Source of the DNA: Rufibacter roseolus
GTDB lineage: Bacteria > Bacteroidota > Bacteroidia > Cytophagales > Hymenobacteraceae
Assembly (NCBI RefSeq): GCF_017916365.1
Contig: NZ_JAFMSU010000001.1
Location: 372,001 to 436,000 of the forward strand
Direction: 5' to 3'
Length of the DNA stretch: 64,000 nucleotides
The notes beneath the pieces were generated by a model that was given only the letters and a program-made list of their open reading frames with translations, was not told the DNA's origin and ran no database searches. Each line of letters starts with the position of its first letter. Position 1 is the first letter of the stretch. Below are positions 16,944 to 25,801 of the stretch, in pieces. Both the position numbers and the translations under genes were made by a program.

Positions 16944-17345
16944 TTATTTAAACTCAATGGTGTCAATCTTATAGGCATCGCCGTATTTCTTCACCTTCAC
17001 CACCACGTTGTAGCGGCCGCCTTTGTGGTTGTATTTGCCTATGGCGTAGCGCTGGCCGTCTTCTGAACCACCTTGGTGGTCAAAGCTGAAACTCACCGGG
17101 GCATTCTTGCTGAAGAAATTGCGTACCACCATCTCGGCCTGACTCTGGCTGTAGCTGCCGTTGTCGCCGTCAATGTTCACGTCTACCTTGGAATTGAAGT
17201 AGCGAGCCAGTTCACGGGATGAACCGCTTTTAATCGCCGCCTGGATTCCACCCATCACATCAGATTGAGCTGCTACCCGTTCGGCGCCTACCAGCATTCC
17301 CAACAGCACCAAGGTCATCGCCATCAATCTCTTTAAATTTTTCAT
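16944..17345 (-). CDS. DUF4783 domain-containing secreted protein
   Basis: The protein has 133 residues. A signal peptide (about 1-26, ending in RVAAQS) is followed by a small cystatin/NTF2-like alpha-beta domain with IKSGSSRELARYFNSKVDVN, QSQAEMVVRNFFSKNAPV and a C-terminal strand pair (GKYNHKGGRYNVVVKVKKYG). This matches DUF4783, a Bacteroidota family of unknown role that commonly lies upstream of nadC. A link to NAD synthesis has not been shown. Start: ATG 17343-17345. Confidence 0.85.
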   Translation of the reverse strand: MKNLKRLMAMTLVLLGMLVGAERVAAQSDVMGGIQAAIKSGSSRELARYFNSKVDVNIDGDNGSYSQSQAEMVVRNFFSKNAPVSFSFDHQGGSEDGQRYAIGKYNHKGGRYNVVVKVKKYGDAYKIDTIEFK

Positions 17346-17487
17346 GTCTCGTTTTAAGCAGGTTTTACTACTCCAATGCCAAAACTATGCCAAAGGCTGA
17401 TTAGTTCACTGGCCTAAAGATACAGGAAATCTCCATAATCAAACGGCAGACGCTTCTTTTTCACCAGAGGCTTGTATCTTTACGCGC

Positions 17488-19023
17488 ATGAGCAAAAAGG
17501 TACTTTTGATGATTCTAGACGGATGGGGCCTGGGCACAGACCCTTCCGTATCGGCGATTGAGCACGCCAATACTCCTTTCATGGATTCTCTGTTCCACCG
17601 TTTTCCGCACGCGCGCCTGCAAGCCTCCGGTGAGGCCGTGGGGCTGCCTGAGGGCCAGATGGGGAACTCTGAAGTAGGCCACATGAACCTGGGTGCCGGC
17701 CGCGTGGTGTACCAGGACCTGGTGAAGGTGAATGTAGCCATCAGGGAGAAAACCCTGGGCCAGAACCCCATCCTGCAAGACGCTTTCAAGTTCGCCCGCG
17801 AGAACGGCAAACCGGTGCATTTCATAGGCCTGGTATCCGATGGCGGAGTCCATTCCCACATTGAGCACCTCAAGGCACTTTGCGGTCTGGCGCAGGAGCA
17901 AGGGGCTCCCAACGTATATGTTCACGCCTTCACCGATGGCCGTGACACCGACCCCAAAGGCGGTCTGGACTACCTCACTGATCTGCAGAACACCCTGGAC
18001 GCTACCGGTGGCAAGCTGGCTTCCATCATAGGAAGGTACTTCGCCATGGACCGCGACAACCGCTGGGAGCGCGTGAAACTGGCTTATGACCTGTTGGTGC
18101 ATGCCCAGGGCAGAGGCTCGGTGAACTGGCGCGAAGCCGTGCAGGAGTCTTATGACAACGGCGTCACCGATGAGTTCATCCAGCCCATTGTGTGCCTGAA
18201 CGAGAACGGCGAACCTACCGCCAAAATCCAGGAAGGCGACGTGGTCATCTGCTTCAACTTCAGAACTGACCGCGGCCGCGAGATCACGCAGGCCTTGACG
18301 CAGCGCGAGTTCCCTGAGCAGGACATGACACCGCTCAAACTCCGCTACTACACGCTCACCAACTATGACGATACGTTTGTAGGCGTTCACCCCATCTTCG
18401 ACAAAGACAACCTGGCCAACACGCTGGGCGAGGTACTGGCGAATGCCGGCAAAACCCAGATCCGCATTGCGGAGACCGAGAAATACCCGCACGTGACGTT
18501 CTTCTTCTCCGGTGGCCGTGAGCAGCCGTTTGAAGGCGAGAAGCGTTTATTATGCCCATCTCCTAAAGTGGCTACCTATGACCTGCAGCCCGAGATGAGC
18601 GCCTTTGACATCAGGGACGCCATTGTGCCGGAGATTGAAGGGGAGACCGTGGACTTCATCTGCCTCAACTTCGCTAACCCAGACATGGTGGGCCACACCG
18701 GCGTGTTTGAAGCGGCCGTGAAAGCCGTTGAGACCGTAGACCAGTGCACCGAGGCCGTAGTGACTGCGGCGCTTGCCCACGGCTATGCGTCCATCATCAT
18801 CGCTGACCACGGCAACGCCGATGTGATGCGCAACCCAGACGGCACGCCTAACACCGCCCACACCACCAATCTGGTGCCCGTGATCTTAGCCGACAACGAC
18901 TACAGAGGCGAACTGCAAGACGGCAAACTGGGCGATATCGCGCCTACCGTACTGGCTTTGTTGGGCATTCAGGCTCCCGCCGATATGAGCGGTACCTCGC
19001 TGCTGATTCCCAGCGTAGAATAG
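17488..19023 (+). CDS. gpmI: 2,3-bisphosphoglycerate-independent phosphoglycerate mutase
   Basis: The enzyme has 511 residues and interconverts 3- and 2-phosphoglycerate in glycolysis/gluconeogenesis, using two Mn2+ ions and a phosphoserine. The N-terminal metal site is LLMILDGWGLG. The catalytic Ser61 lies in MGNSEVGHMNLGAGR. Further conserved parts are HSHIEHLKAL, HAFTDGRDTDPKGG, ATGGKLASIIGRYFAMDRDN, NFRTDRGREITQAL and the second metal site IIIADHGNADVM with NTAHTTNLVPVIL. The length is as expected. It is divergent from DUF4783 and has its own terminator. Confidence 0.97.
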   Translation: MSKKVLLMILDGWGLGTDPSVSAIEHANTPFMDSLFHRFPHARLQASGEAVGLPEGQMGNSEVGHMNLGAGRVVYQDLVKVNVAIREKTLGQNPILQDAFKFARENGKPVHFIGLVSDGGVHSHIEHLKALCGLAQEQGAPNVYVHAFTDGRDTDPKGGLDYLTDLQNTLDATGGKLASIIGRYFAMDRDNRWERVKLAYDLLVHAQGRGSVNWREAVQESYDNGVTDEFIQPIVCLNENGEPTAKIQEGDVVICFNFRTDRGREITQALTQREFPEQDMTPLKLRYYTLTNYDDTFVGVHPIFDKDNLANTLGEVLANAGKTQIRIAETEKYPHVTFFFSGGREQPFEGEKRLLCPSPKVATYDLQPEMSAFDIRDAIVPEIEGETVDFICLNFANPDMVGHTGVFEAAVKAVETVDQCTEAVVTAALAHGYASIIIADHGNADVMRNPDGTPNTAHTTNLVPVILADNDYRGELQDGKLGDIAPTVLALLGIQAPADMSGTSLLIPSVE

Positions 19024-19041
19024 CCTTACCTTAAAATAAGA

Positions 19042-19082
19042 AACGGAGATAGCGAAGCACCTGCTGCTTTTCTATCTCCGTT
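19042..19082 (+). terminator. Hairpin terminator after gpmI
   Basis: AACGGAGATAG (19042-19052) pairs with CTATCTCCGTT (19072-19082), with a 19-base loop, followed by TTTC. It runs directly into palindrome copy 9. Confidence 0.75.
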
Positions 19083-19115
19083 TTTCATCTGTTTTGCGTA
19101 AAACAAGTCAAAAAC
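19081..19115. repeat. Intergenic palindrome family, copy 9
   Basis: The left half is TTTTTCATCTGTTTTG and the right half TAAAACAAGTCAAAAAC. The outer arms are weakly paired. It is attached to the gpmI terminator. Confidence 0.5.
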
Positions 19116-19144
19116 CATTTACAGCTTTCTCTTCCTCCCCGTCC

Positions 19145-19765
19145 ATGTTCAACGCTACTTCTCTTCGCTTCTGGTATAAAAAATCAACCTTGGTCCTGCT
19201 TTCGGCTTTAGTTCTGGGGGCAAGTGCCTGCCAGGACGAGGGAACCGTGGCCCCGGCGGTGAAGAGTACGCACCAGGCGTATGACCTGGTAGGTTTCCTG
19301 GACCGAGAGGCCTTGGCGCTGAACCAAAAGAAAGCCCAGGTGCGCAAAACCGTAGCGGAAGATGGTACCGTTAAAGAAACCAAGACCATCTCCTCCCTGA
19401 ACTGGACCGAGGAACTGGCACCCTTCGCCGATGCCGATATCAACAAACCCGCGCTCAAAGGACTGTTCACGGTAGAGACCTCCTCAGACGCCTTAGGTCA
19501 GCAGGTACGCCGCTACAAGGCCAAGGAAGATGCGAGCACCAACGTGCAGGAAGTCACCTACACCCTGGATGCCAAAGGCCAGTTGGTACAGCTAGACGCC
19601 ACCATTCTGCAGGACAACATGCTGTTCGGGACCAAAAAAGTACTGCACCTGGAGGCCCACTCTGGCACTGCGCCGCACTTGGTGCGTTACCACCTGGACG
19701 AGACACAGAAGCTGCTGCTGATGGGCGCCGAACGCTACAGTGTCACCGGAGAAGTGGCCCAATAG
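19145..19765 (+). CDS. Lipoprotein of unknown function
   Basis: The product has 206 residues from ATG 19145; an upstream in-frame start at 19094 would put 17 residues before the signal peptide. The signal ends in LVLGASACQDEG with a clear lipobox Cys. The mature part is mixed alpha/beta with regularly spaced strands (LNWTEELAPFADADINKPAL, VQEVTYTLDAKGQLVQLDAT, TKKVLHLEAHSG). It is probably an outer- or inner-membrane-anchored beta-rich domain. I do not recognise the family. It converges on the ABM gene with only 19 bases between, where no hairpin is visible. Confidence 0.7.
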   Translation: MFNATSLRFWYKKSTLVLLSALVLGASACQDEGTVAPAVKSTHQAYDLVGFLDREALALNQKKAQVRKTVAEDGTVKETKTISSLNWTEELAPFADADINKPALKGLFTVETSSDALGQQVRRYKAKEDASTNVQEVTYTLDAKGQLVQLDATILQDNMLFGTKKVLHLEAHSGTAPHLVRYHLDETQKLLLMGAERYSVTGEVAQ

Positions 19766-19784
19766 TCCCTTATCGTTTTAATTT

Positions 19785-20084
19785 TTATTCGCCCACCAGG
19801 GAGAAGTAGCGCACGCTCACGCTGCCCGGTACCAGTTTGGTGTCTTTGGGAATTCCCTTGTGCGAGTCATGGTACTGGTGGCTCTTGTACCAGGTTTTGA
19901 AGCTTTCCTCGTCTTGCCAATAGGTTTTAAGCCAGATTTCCTTGGGATTGTCCTGCGGAGACAGAACCTCCAGTTTCAGGAAACCCGGTGCATCGTCCAC
20001 CAGGTGCGGACGATTCCGGAAGGCTTCCTTCACGCTGGCTTCAGTGTCGTTGGCAATAGTAAATGTACTGATAGAAATAAACAT
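19785..20084 (-). CDS. ABM-domain protein, haem-degrading-monooxygenase-like
   Basis: The product has 99 residues from the inner ATG (MFISISTFTIAND); an ATG six codons upstream is also possible. The antibiotic-biosynthesis-monooxygenase fold is seen in ASVKEAFRNRPHLVDDAPGF, LEVLSPQDNPKEIWLKTYW and FKTWYKSHQYHDSHKG. The Trp and His in the last segment match the positions used by HmoA/IsdG-like haem monooxygenases. Other members of this fold act on quinones or have no known activity. It is divergent from the bacteriophytochrome, 168 bases away, which is interesting because phytochrome needs a haem-derived bilin. That link is speculative. Confidence 0.7.
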   Translation of the reverse strand: MFISISTFTIANDTEASVKEAFRNRPHLVDDAPGFLKLEVLSPQDNPKEIWLKTYWQDEESFKTWYKSHQYHDSHKGIPKDTKLVPGSVSVRYFSLVGE

Positions 20085-20252
20085 ATTTGTACGTATAAAC
20101 ACTGAATACTACCTTGTGGTAAGAAAGCGTTCAGATTAGTAAGGTGTCACAGCCGGTAAGTTAAGGAAATTTGTAACGTAATTGAACCTATCACCGTTAA
20201 CCGCATTTTCGCAGCTGGGCTTTCCCCTTAGCTCGGGGAAGCAAGAAGTAGC

Positions 20253-22487
20253 ATGCAAAATTATCACAACCACCAGGTAGACCTCTCTAACTGCGACAAA
20301 GAGCCCATCCATCTCATCGGCCGGATTCAACCGCACGGGTTCCTGCTGGTGTTAGACAAAGAGACGCTCACCATTGAGCAGGCCAGCCGCAACGTCGACC
20401 AGTTTCTCTCTCTAGGGCTGGAGGAACTCCTGGGCCAACCGCTTCATTCCCTGCTTTCTGCAGATGATGTGACTTTTGACTCTGCCTATACAGGTTCTCA
20501 GTTCCTCACATTAGGCAACCGCCCGTTTATTGGCCATTTTCACAAATCCGGCGGCAAACTGATCTTAGAGGGCGAGCCCAGCGCGCCGTACCCAGACGCT
20601 GAGAAACTGCGCCACAACACCATTCTGTGGCAGCTGCACAACCAACTCAACAGCCTGTACACCCTGGAGAACGTGGCTGAGGCCGTGGCTCACACCCTGC
20701 GCACCATTCTGGAATACGACCGCGTTGACATCACCCAGTTTGACCAGGAGTGGAACACCGATGTGATTGCCGAAAGCCGAGATGTGCGCCTGAACTCATT
20801 TATTGGGCACCATTTCCCGGCCTCTGATATTCCGGCCCCGGCCCGGGAGCTGTTGAAGCAGAAGCACGTGCGCCAGATCCCCAACGTGGACGCCGAGGCG
20901 GTAGAGATTTACCCGTACTTCAACCCCACCACCGGCCAACCTACCAATATCCTGTGTTCAGAGCTGCGTAATCCGTCTGAGATCCATTTGGAATACATCC
21001 GGAACACTGGCGTGGCGGCTACCATCTCGTTATCCATCCTGGTCAAGAACCAGCTTTGGGGCGTGATTGCCTGCCACAACGTGGAACCCACCTACATTGA
21101 CGTCTGGCGGCGGCAGCTCTGTGATCTGGTCGCGAAGACCTTCGGGAACGTGATTGCCTCTTTGCAGGAGAAACGGGACCAAGAGCAGTTCAACCGGTAT
21201 AGGCAAGTGGAGCGCACCCTGGTGCAGCGCCTGAACAGCGGCATGGACCTGGCCGAGGGACTGTTCAAACCGCAGCCTTCTTTACTGGACCTCACCGAGA
21301 GCCACGGCGCCGCCCTGCTGCTGGACAAATCTTTGACCACCTTCGGGCAGACCCCTTCTGCGGAAGCCATCCAGAGCCTGACGCGCTGGCTTTCTGAGCA
21401 TGTCTCTGAGGGGGTTTTCTGTACCCGCAATTTGTCTGCCGAGTGGCCCCAGGCCGAAACCTACCGTGAGGTGGCCAGCGGGCTGCTGGCGCTGGAGATC
21501 TCGCGCTACAACCAGGAGTACCTTCTGTTCTTCAAACCCGAGATCAGGGAAACCAGAATCTGGGCGGGCAACCCCGAGAAACCTGTTTTGGCCGGAAACC
21601 AACACATCCATCCGCGGAAATCCTTTGAGAAATGGGTGGAGGTGATCAAAGGCAAGTCGCAGCCCTGGAGTCTGAACGAGGTGGAAATCACCCAGGCTTT
21701 GTTGAAAGACCTCATCGCGATCAGGCTCCGCAACCAGACCGCCACGCTCCAGAAACTGAACCAGGAGTTATCGACCAACGCCGACCAGCTCCGCACCCGC
21801 AACGCCCAGCTGGAAGACTTCGCGTACATCATCTCGCATAACCTGCGCTCGCCGCTGGCCACCATCAAGAGCCTGCACCAGTACTACGCCGCCGAGCCCG
21901 GCGAGGAAAGCGCCGCCTACGCCATGGAGAAGGTGAACCAGGTGAGCGACAACATGTATGAGACCATCAGTGACCTGAACGTGATCCTGAAAACGCACCT
22001 GGTGCAGGATTTGCCGCAGGAAGAGGTGCAGTTAGCTGAGCTCATTGAAAAGGAAAAGCAGAACCTGGCCGCCGTCATCGCGCAGACCAATGCCCAGATC
22101 AACACGGAGCTGGAAGTGGCTACCATTTATATCCCCAAGCTGTACTTGGAGAGCATTCTGCACAACTTCATCTCTAACGCCCTAAAATACCGCTCTCCAG
22201 ACAGGCAGCCAGAGGTGAAGATCAGAAGCTGGCGCAATGGAGACACAGTTCATCTCTCGGTGGCAGACAACGGCCTGGGCATGGATCTGGAGCGGATAGG
22301 AGACAAGCTGTTCGGGCTCTACAAAGTCTTCCACGTCACCGACCAGTCAAAAGGCCTAGGACTGTATCTTACCAGGATGCAGGTAAAGGCCTTGGGCGGC
22401 ACTATTGATGTAGAGAGCGAACCGGGCAGCGGCACCACCTTCACCGTGAACTTCGGGCAGATTGACTACTCGCCAGCCACGCGCTAG
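20253..22487 (+). CDS. Bacteriophytochrome sensor histidine kinase
   Basis: The protein has 744 residues and is complete. It is a red/far-red light receptor coupled to a histidine kinase. The N-terminal PAS domain begins with SNCDKEPIHLIGRIQPHG; Cys14 aligns with the biliverdin-attachment Cys of bacterial phytochromes. The GAF domain has YDRVDITQFD, FPASDIPAPAR with Asp192, and EYIRNTGVAATISLS. The PHY domain includes the tongue motif PRKSF (454-458). The kinase has the H-box ISHNLRSPLATIK with His529, an N-box (NFISNALKYRS), DNGLGMD with Asp672 and a GLGLYLTRMQV G2 box. The photosensory residues look intact, so it should bind biliverdin and photoconvert. No haem oxygenase or response regulator gene is adjacent. 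Start: ATG 20253. Confidence 0.95.
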   Translation: MQNYHNHQVDLSNCDKEPIHLIGRIQPHGFLLVLDKETLTIEQASRNVDQFLSLGLEELLGQPLHSLLSADDVTFDSAYTGSQFLTLGNRPFIGHFHKSGGKLILEGEPSAPYPDAEKLRHNTILWQLHNQLNSLYTLENVAEAVAHTLRTILEYDRVDITQFDQEWNTDVIAESRDVRLNSFIGHHFPASDIPAPARELLKQKHVRQIPNVDAEAVEIYPYFNPTTGQPTNILCSELRNPSEIHLEYIRNTGVAATISLSILVKNQLWGVIACHNVEPTYIDVWRRQLCDLVAKTFGNVIASLQEKRDQEQFNRYRQVERTLVQRLNSGMDLAEGLFKPQPSLLDLTESHGAALLLDKSLTTFGQTPSAEAIQSLTRWLSEHVSEGVFCTRNLSAEWPQAETYREVASGLLALEISRYNQEYLLFFKPEIRETRIWAGNPEKPVLAGNQHIHPRKSFEKWVEVIKGKSQPWSLNEVEITQALLKDLIAIRLRNQTATLQKLNQELSTNADQLRTRNAQLEDFAYIISHNLRSPLATIKSLHQYYAAEPGEESAAYAMEKVNQVSDNMYETISDLNVILKTHLVQDLPQEEVQLAELIEKEKQNLAAVIAQTNAQINTELEVATIYIPKLYLESILHNFISNALKYRSPDRQPEVKIRSWRNGDTVHLSVADNGLGMDLERIGDKLFGLYKVFHVTDQSKGLGLYLTRMQVKALGGTIDVESEPGSGTTFTVNFGQIDYSPATR

Positions 22488-22522
22488 AGTACGGTTCAAC
22501 CTCTGATTTGCCTGTAAACATT

Positions 22523-22570
22523 AAAGCCGATTTGGGCCTGTTTCCTGAAAAACAGGCCCAAATCGGCTTT
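22523..22570. repeat. Intergenic palindrome family, copy 10, perfect 21-bp arms
   Basis: The arms 22523-22543 and 22550-22570 are perfect reverse complements around the centre CCTGAA. The core keeps the family pattern (GGGCCTGTTT and AAACAGGCCC) inside gene-specific outer arms. It lies between the convergent phytochrome and yjbQ genes and very likely terminates both. Confidence 0.8.
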
Positions 22571-22585
22571 CGGCTTTTATGCTAA

Positions 22586-23008
22586 TTACTTGCCCTGCAG
22601 GGTGACCACCACGGTGCGTTTGCCGCCGTGGTTGCGGTGCTCGCAGAGGTAGATGCCTTGCCAAGTGCCTACATTCAGGCGGCCGTTGGTGATGGGCACC
22701 GTCACGGAGGCGCCCATGAGGGAAGCCTTGATGTGCGCAGGCATGTCATCGGGGCCTTCCAGGGTGTGGCGGTAGTAGGGCGCGTTCTCCGGAACCATGC
22801 GGTTGAAGTGCTGCTCAAAATCGTGGCGCACGGTGGGGTCCGCGTTCTCGTTGATAGATAGGCTGGCCGAGGTGTGCTGGATGAAAATGTGCGCCAGGCC
22901 TACCTCTATCTCCTCCAGTTCGGGCAACTGGGCTTCCAGCAGATCGGTGATGAGGTGAAAGCCGCGTTTCACGGCGGGCAGGCGGAGGGTTTTCTGGAAC
23001 CACTTCAT
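22586..23008 (-). CDS. YjbQ family protein (secondary thiamine-phosphate synthase-like)
   Basis: The protein has 140 residues. The conserved YjbQ/UPF0047 features are all present: GFHLITDLLE, GLAHIFIQHTSASLSINENA, DPTVRHDFE, GPDDMPAHIKASLMGASVTV and the C-terminal GTWQGIYLCEHRNHGGKR. Some members have weak thiamine-phosphate synthase activity, and the His and Asp residues form a metal-like site, but the true cellular role is unsettled. It starts 14 bases after the upstream gene ends, so it is the second gene of an operon with the beta-helix lipoprotein. Confidence 0.92.
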   Translation of the reverse strand: MKWFQKTLRLPAVKRGFHLITDLLEAQLPELEEIEVGLAHIFIQHTSASLSINENADPTVRHDFEQHFNRMVPENAPYYRHTLEGPDDMPAHIKASLMGASVTVPITNGRLNVGTWQGIYLCEHRNHGGKRTVVVTLQGK

Positions 23009-23022
23009 ACAGGTAAGGTAAA

Positions 23023-24447
23023 TTATTGGTAGTCTACTTCCAAGGCCCCGGCATCGGGTTTCTGGGCATCGCGCGGTTTGTTCTCGTAGTCCACCGTAAT
23101 GCCGGGCACCGGCGTACCGGCGGCGTTAGCCGGCGACAGCTTGATGATCTGGAAATCGAACTTGGGTGCATCGCGGAACTGCGGGTCTACGTTGAGCTGG
23201 TTTCCGTTGCTGCCGAACTCGGCTCTGTAGGCCTGGGTTTTCAGGAACGAGTTTCGGATGGTTCTGCTGGAGCCACTGCCCATGTTTCCGAACTGCAGTT
23301 CCTCTTCCTGCCGGCCCCATAAGATGCTGTTGACCACGTTCACCACGTAACTGCCTTCTCTAACCAGCTTTCCCTCTACCTCATATTTCTCTTGGAACGT
23401 AAAAGAAGGCCCGAAGCGCACGAAGTCATTCGCGTAGTTGGCCAGCGTACTGAAGATAATGTCATAGCGGCCACCGCCCAGACCCGCCACCGCGTACTCG
23501 GCGCAATTGGTGATGATGCTGTTCTCCAGGCGCACATCGCCACCATGGCTTAGCACGCCTATTTCCAGCATGTTTTTCACAAAACTGTTCCGAAGCGTGA
23601 CCTGAGCCACCTGGTTCCTCTCGGCTTTGAGGTAAACGCCCGTGACCGCGTTCTTGATCTCGGCGAAATGGATCTCGTTGCTCTGGCTGGAAGGATGAAA
23701 CTCCAAACCCCGCCACTGGCCCGGCGCGTTGCGGTACTGCTCCTCCAGGCGTACCTGCTGGAACACCACGCGCTTCTGGGGCTCGCCTTCCACCTTGAGC
23801 GTGCCCAGCACCTTGACCCTGGCATTGCGGTGCAGATGGATTTGGCTGCCTTTCTGAATGGTGAGCGTCTGTCCGGCCGGTACCGTCACCGAGTCATAGA
23901 TCACGTGCGCTTTGGAGGCCGTCCAAACCTCGGCGGGAGCCGTGTGGTAGTTGTGCCGGTAGTAGGTGGCGTTCTGCCCGTAGGCCACCAGTTTCACTTT
24001 CTGCTGGTTTCCGTTCGTGAGGAACAGAATAGAGTCGTTCACCAGGAAAGGCTGCTCCTGCGCGTTGGGGTTGATGGTGGCTCTAACCAGCACCAGCAGG
24101 CTGTCCTCACCCCGAAGCTCCACGTCCTGCAGTTGCGGGCCCGGCCTTCCGTTCACAAACACCTGGAACGGCGAGGTTGCCAGTCCGCCCACTTTTATCT
24201 CCGAGATCCGGATGGCGTTCTTGTTTGGATTGTAGACTTTCAGGCGCCGGGTCACGCTGCCCACCTCGGTAAACACCGTGTCAAACAGCACCGTATCAGC
24301 CTCCAATCTGAGCAGGGCCCCGGCATCGGCGGTGATTTCCTCATCGCGGGGCGTGCAGGCGCTCATCCACCAGCCCACCGCACACACCAAGGCCAGGCTT
24401 TGCAGCCACAGGCGCCAGGAAGCAGAAAGGAACGAGGGAAGACGCAT
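23023..24447 (-). CDS. Lipoprotein with right-handed beta-helix repeats
   Basis: The protein has 474 residues. The signal peptide ends in VGWWMSACTPRD (lipobox Cys at about 31). An N-terminal Ig-like domain (LEADTVLFDTVFTEVGSVTR, KVYNPNKNAIRISEIKVGG) resembles choice-of-anchor/DUF1573-type folds. From about residue 180 there are short beta-strand repeats (IQKGSQIHLHRNARVKVLGT, LENSIITNCAEYAVAGLGGG, then VNVVNSILWG) typical of right-handed parallel beta-helices. It is probably a surface or periplasmic carbohydrate-binding or structural protein; no catalytic residues are evident. It is the first gene of the operon with yjbQ. Confidence 0.8.
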   Translation of the reverse strand: MRLPSFLSASWRLWLQSLALVCAVGWWMSACTPRDEEITADAGALLRLEADTVLFDTVFTEVGSVTRRLKVYNPNKNAIRISEIKVGGLATSPFQVFVNGRPGPQLQDVELRGEDSLLVLVRATINPNAQEQPFLVNDSILFLTNGNQQKVKLVAYGQNATYYRHNYHTAPAEVWTASKAHVIYDSVTVPAGQTLTIQKGSQIHLHRNARVKVLGTLKVEGEPQKRVVFQQVRLEEQYRNAPGQWRGLEFHPSSQSNEIHFAEIKNAVTGVYLKAERNQVAQVTLRNSFVKNMLEIGVLSHGGDVRLENSIITNCAEYAVAGLGGGRYDIIFSTLANYANDFVRFGPSFTFQEKYEVEGKLVREGSYVVNVVNSILWGRQEEELQFGNMGSGSSRTIRNSFLKTQAYRAEFGSNGNQLNVDPQFRDAPKFDFQIIKLSPANAAGTPVPGITVDYENKPRDAQKPDAGALEVDYQ

Positions 24448-24513
24448 GAAGCTAATGTGCTGATGATTTAATGTGCTGATGTGCTAATTTCTCTGCCTGT
24501 ACGTAGCCGGCCT

Positions 24514-24549
24514 GGTTTGAGGCTATTTTATGGAATTAAGGCCTGAAAC
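24514..24549. repeat. Intergenic palindrome family, copy 11
   Basis: The left half is GGTTTGAGGCTATTTTA and the right half GGAATTAAGGCCTGAAAC. An outer word ATTTCTCTG (24487-24495) is matched by CAGAGAAAT just to the right. It is flanked on the left by a word repeat, TTAATGTGCTGATGTGCTAA (24469-24488). Confidence 0.55.
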
Positions 24550-24561
24550 AGAGAAATAAAA

Positions 24562-24589
24562 AAAGCGCAGCTCTGTTGAACTGCGCTTT
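24562..24589 (-). terminator. Hairpin terminator after prfA
   Basis: AAAGCGCAG (24562-24570) pairs with CTGCGCTTT (24581-24589), with a run of A on the left that reads as U in the minus-strand transcript. It is 16 bases past the prfA stop. Confidence 0.8.
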
Positions 24590-24604
24590 CTGGTATGGGT
24601 TGGC

Positions 24605-25678
24605 TTAGGCCTGCACGCCTTCTTTCAAACGCTCAGCGTTCTCAGCAATACGAAGCTGCTCCACAAACTCGTCAATGTTACCGTCAACCACGCTTGGCAG
24701 GTTGTACACGGTTAACCCGATGCGGTGATCGGTAACGCGGCCCTGTGGGTAGTTATATGTTCTGATCTTGTCTGAACGGTCGCCGCCGCCTACCATGCTC
24801 TTGCGCTGGGCACCTTCTGCTTCGTTCTTCTTGGCCAGCTCTATCTCGTAAATACGGGACCGCAACACGGCCAAGGCTTTGTCAAAGTTCTTCAACTGTG
24901 ATTTCTGGTCCTGGCACTGGGCCACAATACCGGTAGGAATGTGCGTTAATCTTACCGCAGAATACGTGGTGTTCACCGACTGACCACCTGGTCCTGAAGA
25001 CATGAAAAGGTCTTTGCGGATATCGTTCATGTTCAGTTCGATGTCCAGGTCTTCTACCTCGGGCAATACTACCACTGATGCTACCGAAGTGTGGATACGA
25101 CCAGCGGTTTCAGTGGCGGGTACGCGCTGTACACGGTGCACGCCAGATTCAAATTTGAGCTTGCCGTACACGTCCTCGCCGGAGATGCCCACGATCACCT
25201 CTTTGTAACCGCCCGCGGTACCTTCCATCACGTCAATGACCTCCATTTTCCAGCCCTGCTTCTCCGCGAAACGGCTGTACATGCGGTACAGGTCACCAGC
25301 AAACAGAGAGGCCTCGTCGCCACCGGCTCCGGCCCGGATTTCCATGATGATGTCTTTGCTGTCATTGGGGTCTTTGGGGATGAGCATTTCCTTAATGACC
25401 TCTTCCATCTCGTCGCGCTGCGGCAGGAGTTCGTCCAGCTCTTCTTTGGCCATCTCCCGGAAATCCTCGTCTTTCTCCGTGGCAATGACTTCTTTGGTGT
25501 GTTCAATGTTGCTGAGCAGCAGCTTATAACGCTCATACTCGGCCACAATCTTCTCCAGGTCCTTGAACTCTTTGTTCAGGGCCTTATATCTTTTCAGGTC
25601 ACTGGCAACATCTGGTTGGATGAGTTGCTCATTAACCTCTTCAAACCGCTGTTTTATGGCTTCCAGTTTATCTAACAT
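24605..25678 (-). CDS. prfA: Peptide chain release factor 1
   Basis: The protein has 357 residues, the usual RF1 length. It recognises UAA and UAG in the ribosomal A site and triggers peptide release. The tripeptide that reads the stop codon is PAT (187-189, [13 protein letters not shown]), which identifies RF1 and not RF2. The catalytic GGQ is at 231-233 ([20 protein letters not shown]). The N-terminal coiled region and the [11 protein letters not shown] motif are present. It stands as a single gene with its own terminator. Start: ATG 25676-25678. Confidence 0.97.
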   Translation of the reverse strand: MLDKLEAIKQRFEEVNEQLIQPDVASDLKRYKALNKEFKDLEKIVAEYERYKLLLSNIEHTKEVIATEKDEDFREMAKEELDELLPQRDEMEEVIKEMLIPKDPNDSKDIIMEIRAGAGGDEASLFAGDLYRMYSRFAEKQGWKMEVIDVMEGTAGGYKEVIVGISGEDVYGKLKFESGVHRVQRVPATETAGRIHTSVASVVVLPEVEDLDIELNMNDIRKDLFMSSGPGGQSVNTTYSAVRLTHIPTGIVAQCQDQKSQLKNFDKALAVLRSRIYEIELAKKNEAEGAQRKSMVGGGDRSDKIRTYNYPQGRVTDHRIGLTVYNLPSVVDGNIDEFVEQLRIAENAERLKEGVQA

Positions 25679-25740
25679 CTTCTGCTTTACTTAATTCAGG
25701 CCGCAAAGATACATAATTTCCGGCGCAATTGTTTGTGTGC

Positions 25741-25776
25741 GTTTAAGGCTTGTTTCAGGGAAAAGGGCCGTAAAAC
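25741..25776. repeat. Intergenic palindrome family, copy 12
   Basis: The left half is GTTTAAGGCTTGTTTC and the right half GGGAAAAGGGCCGTAAAAC. It is 26 bases beyond the end of the MG2/plug gene. Confidence 0.55.
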
Positions 25777-25801
25777 AAGGCGCTCTGCCTAAGCAGGTTC
25801 T

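Noticed and set aside
17515-18492. 325-codon minus-strand frame within gpmI
   Set aside because: gpmI is unambiguous on the plus strand; this frame shows no family features.
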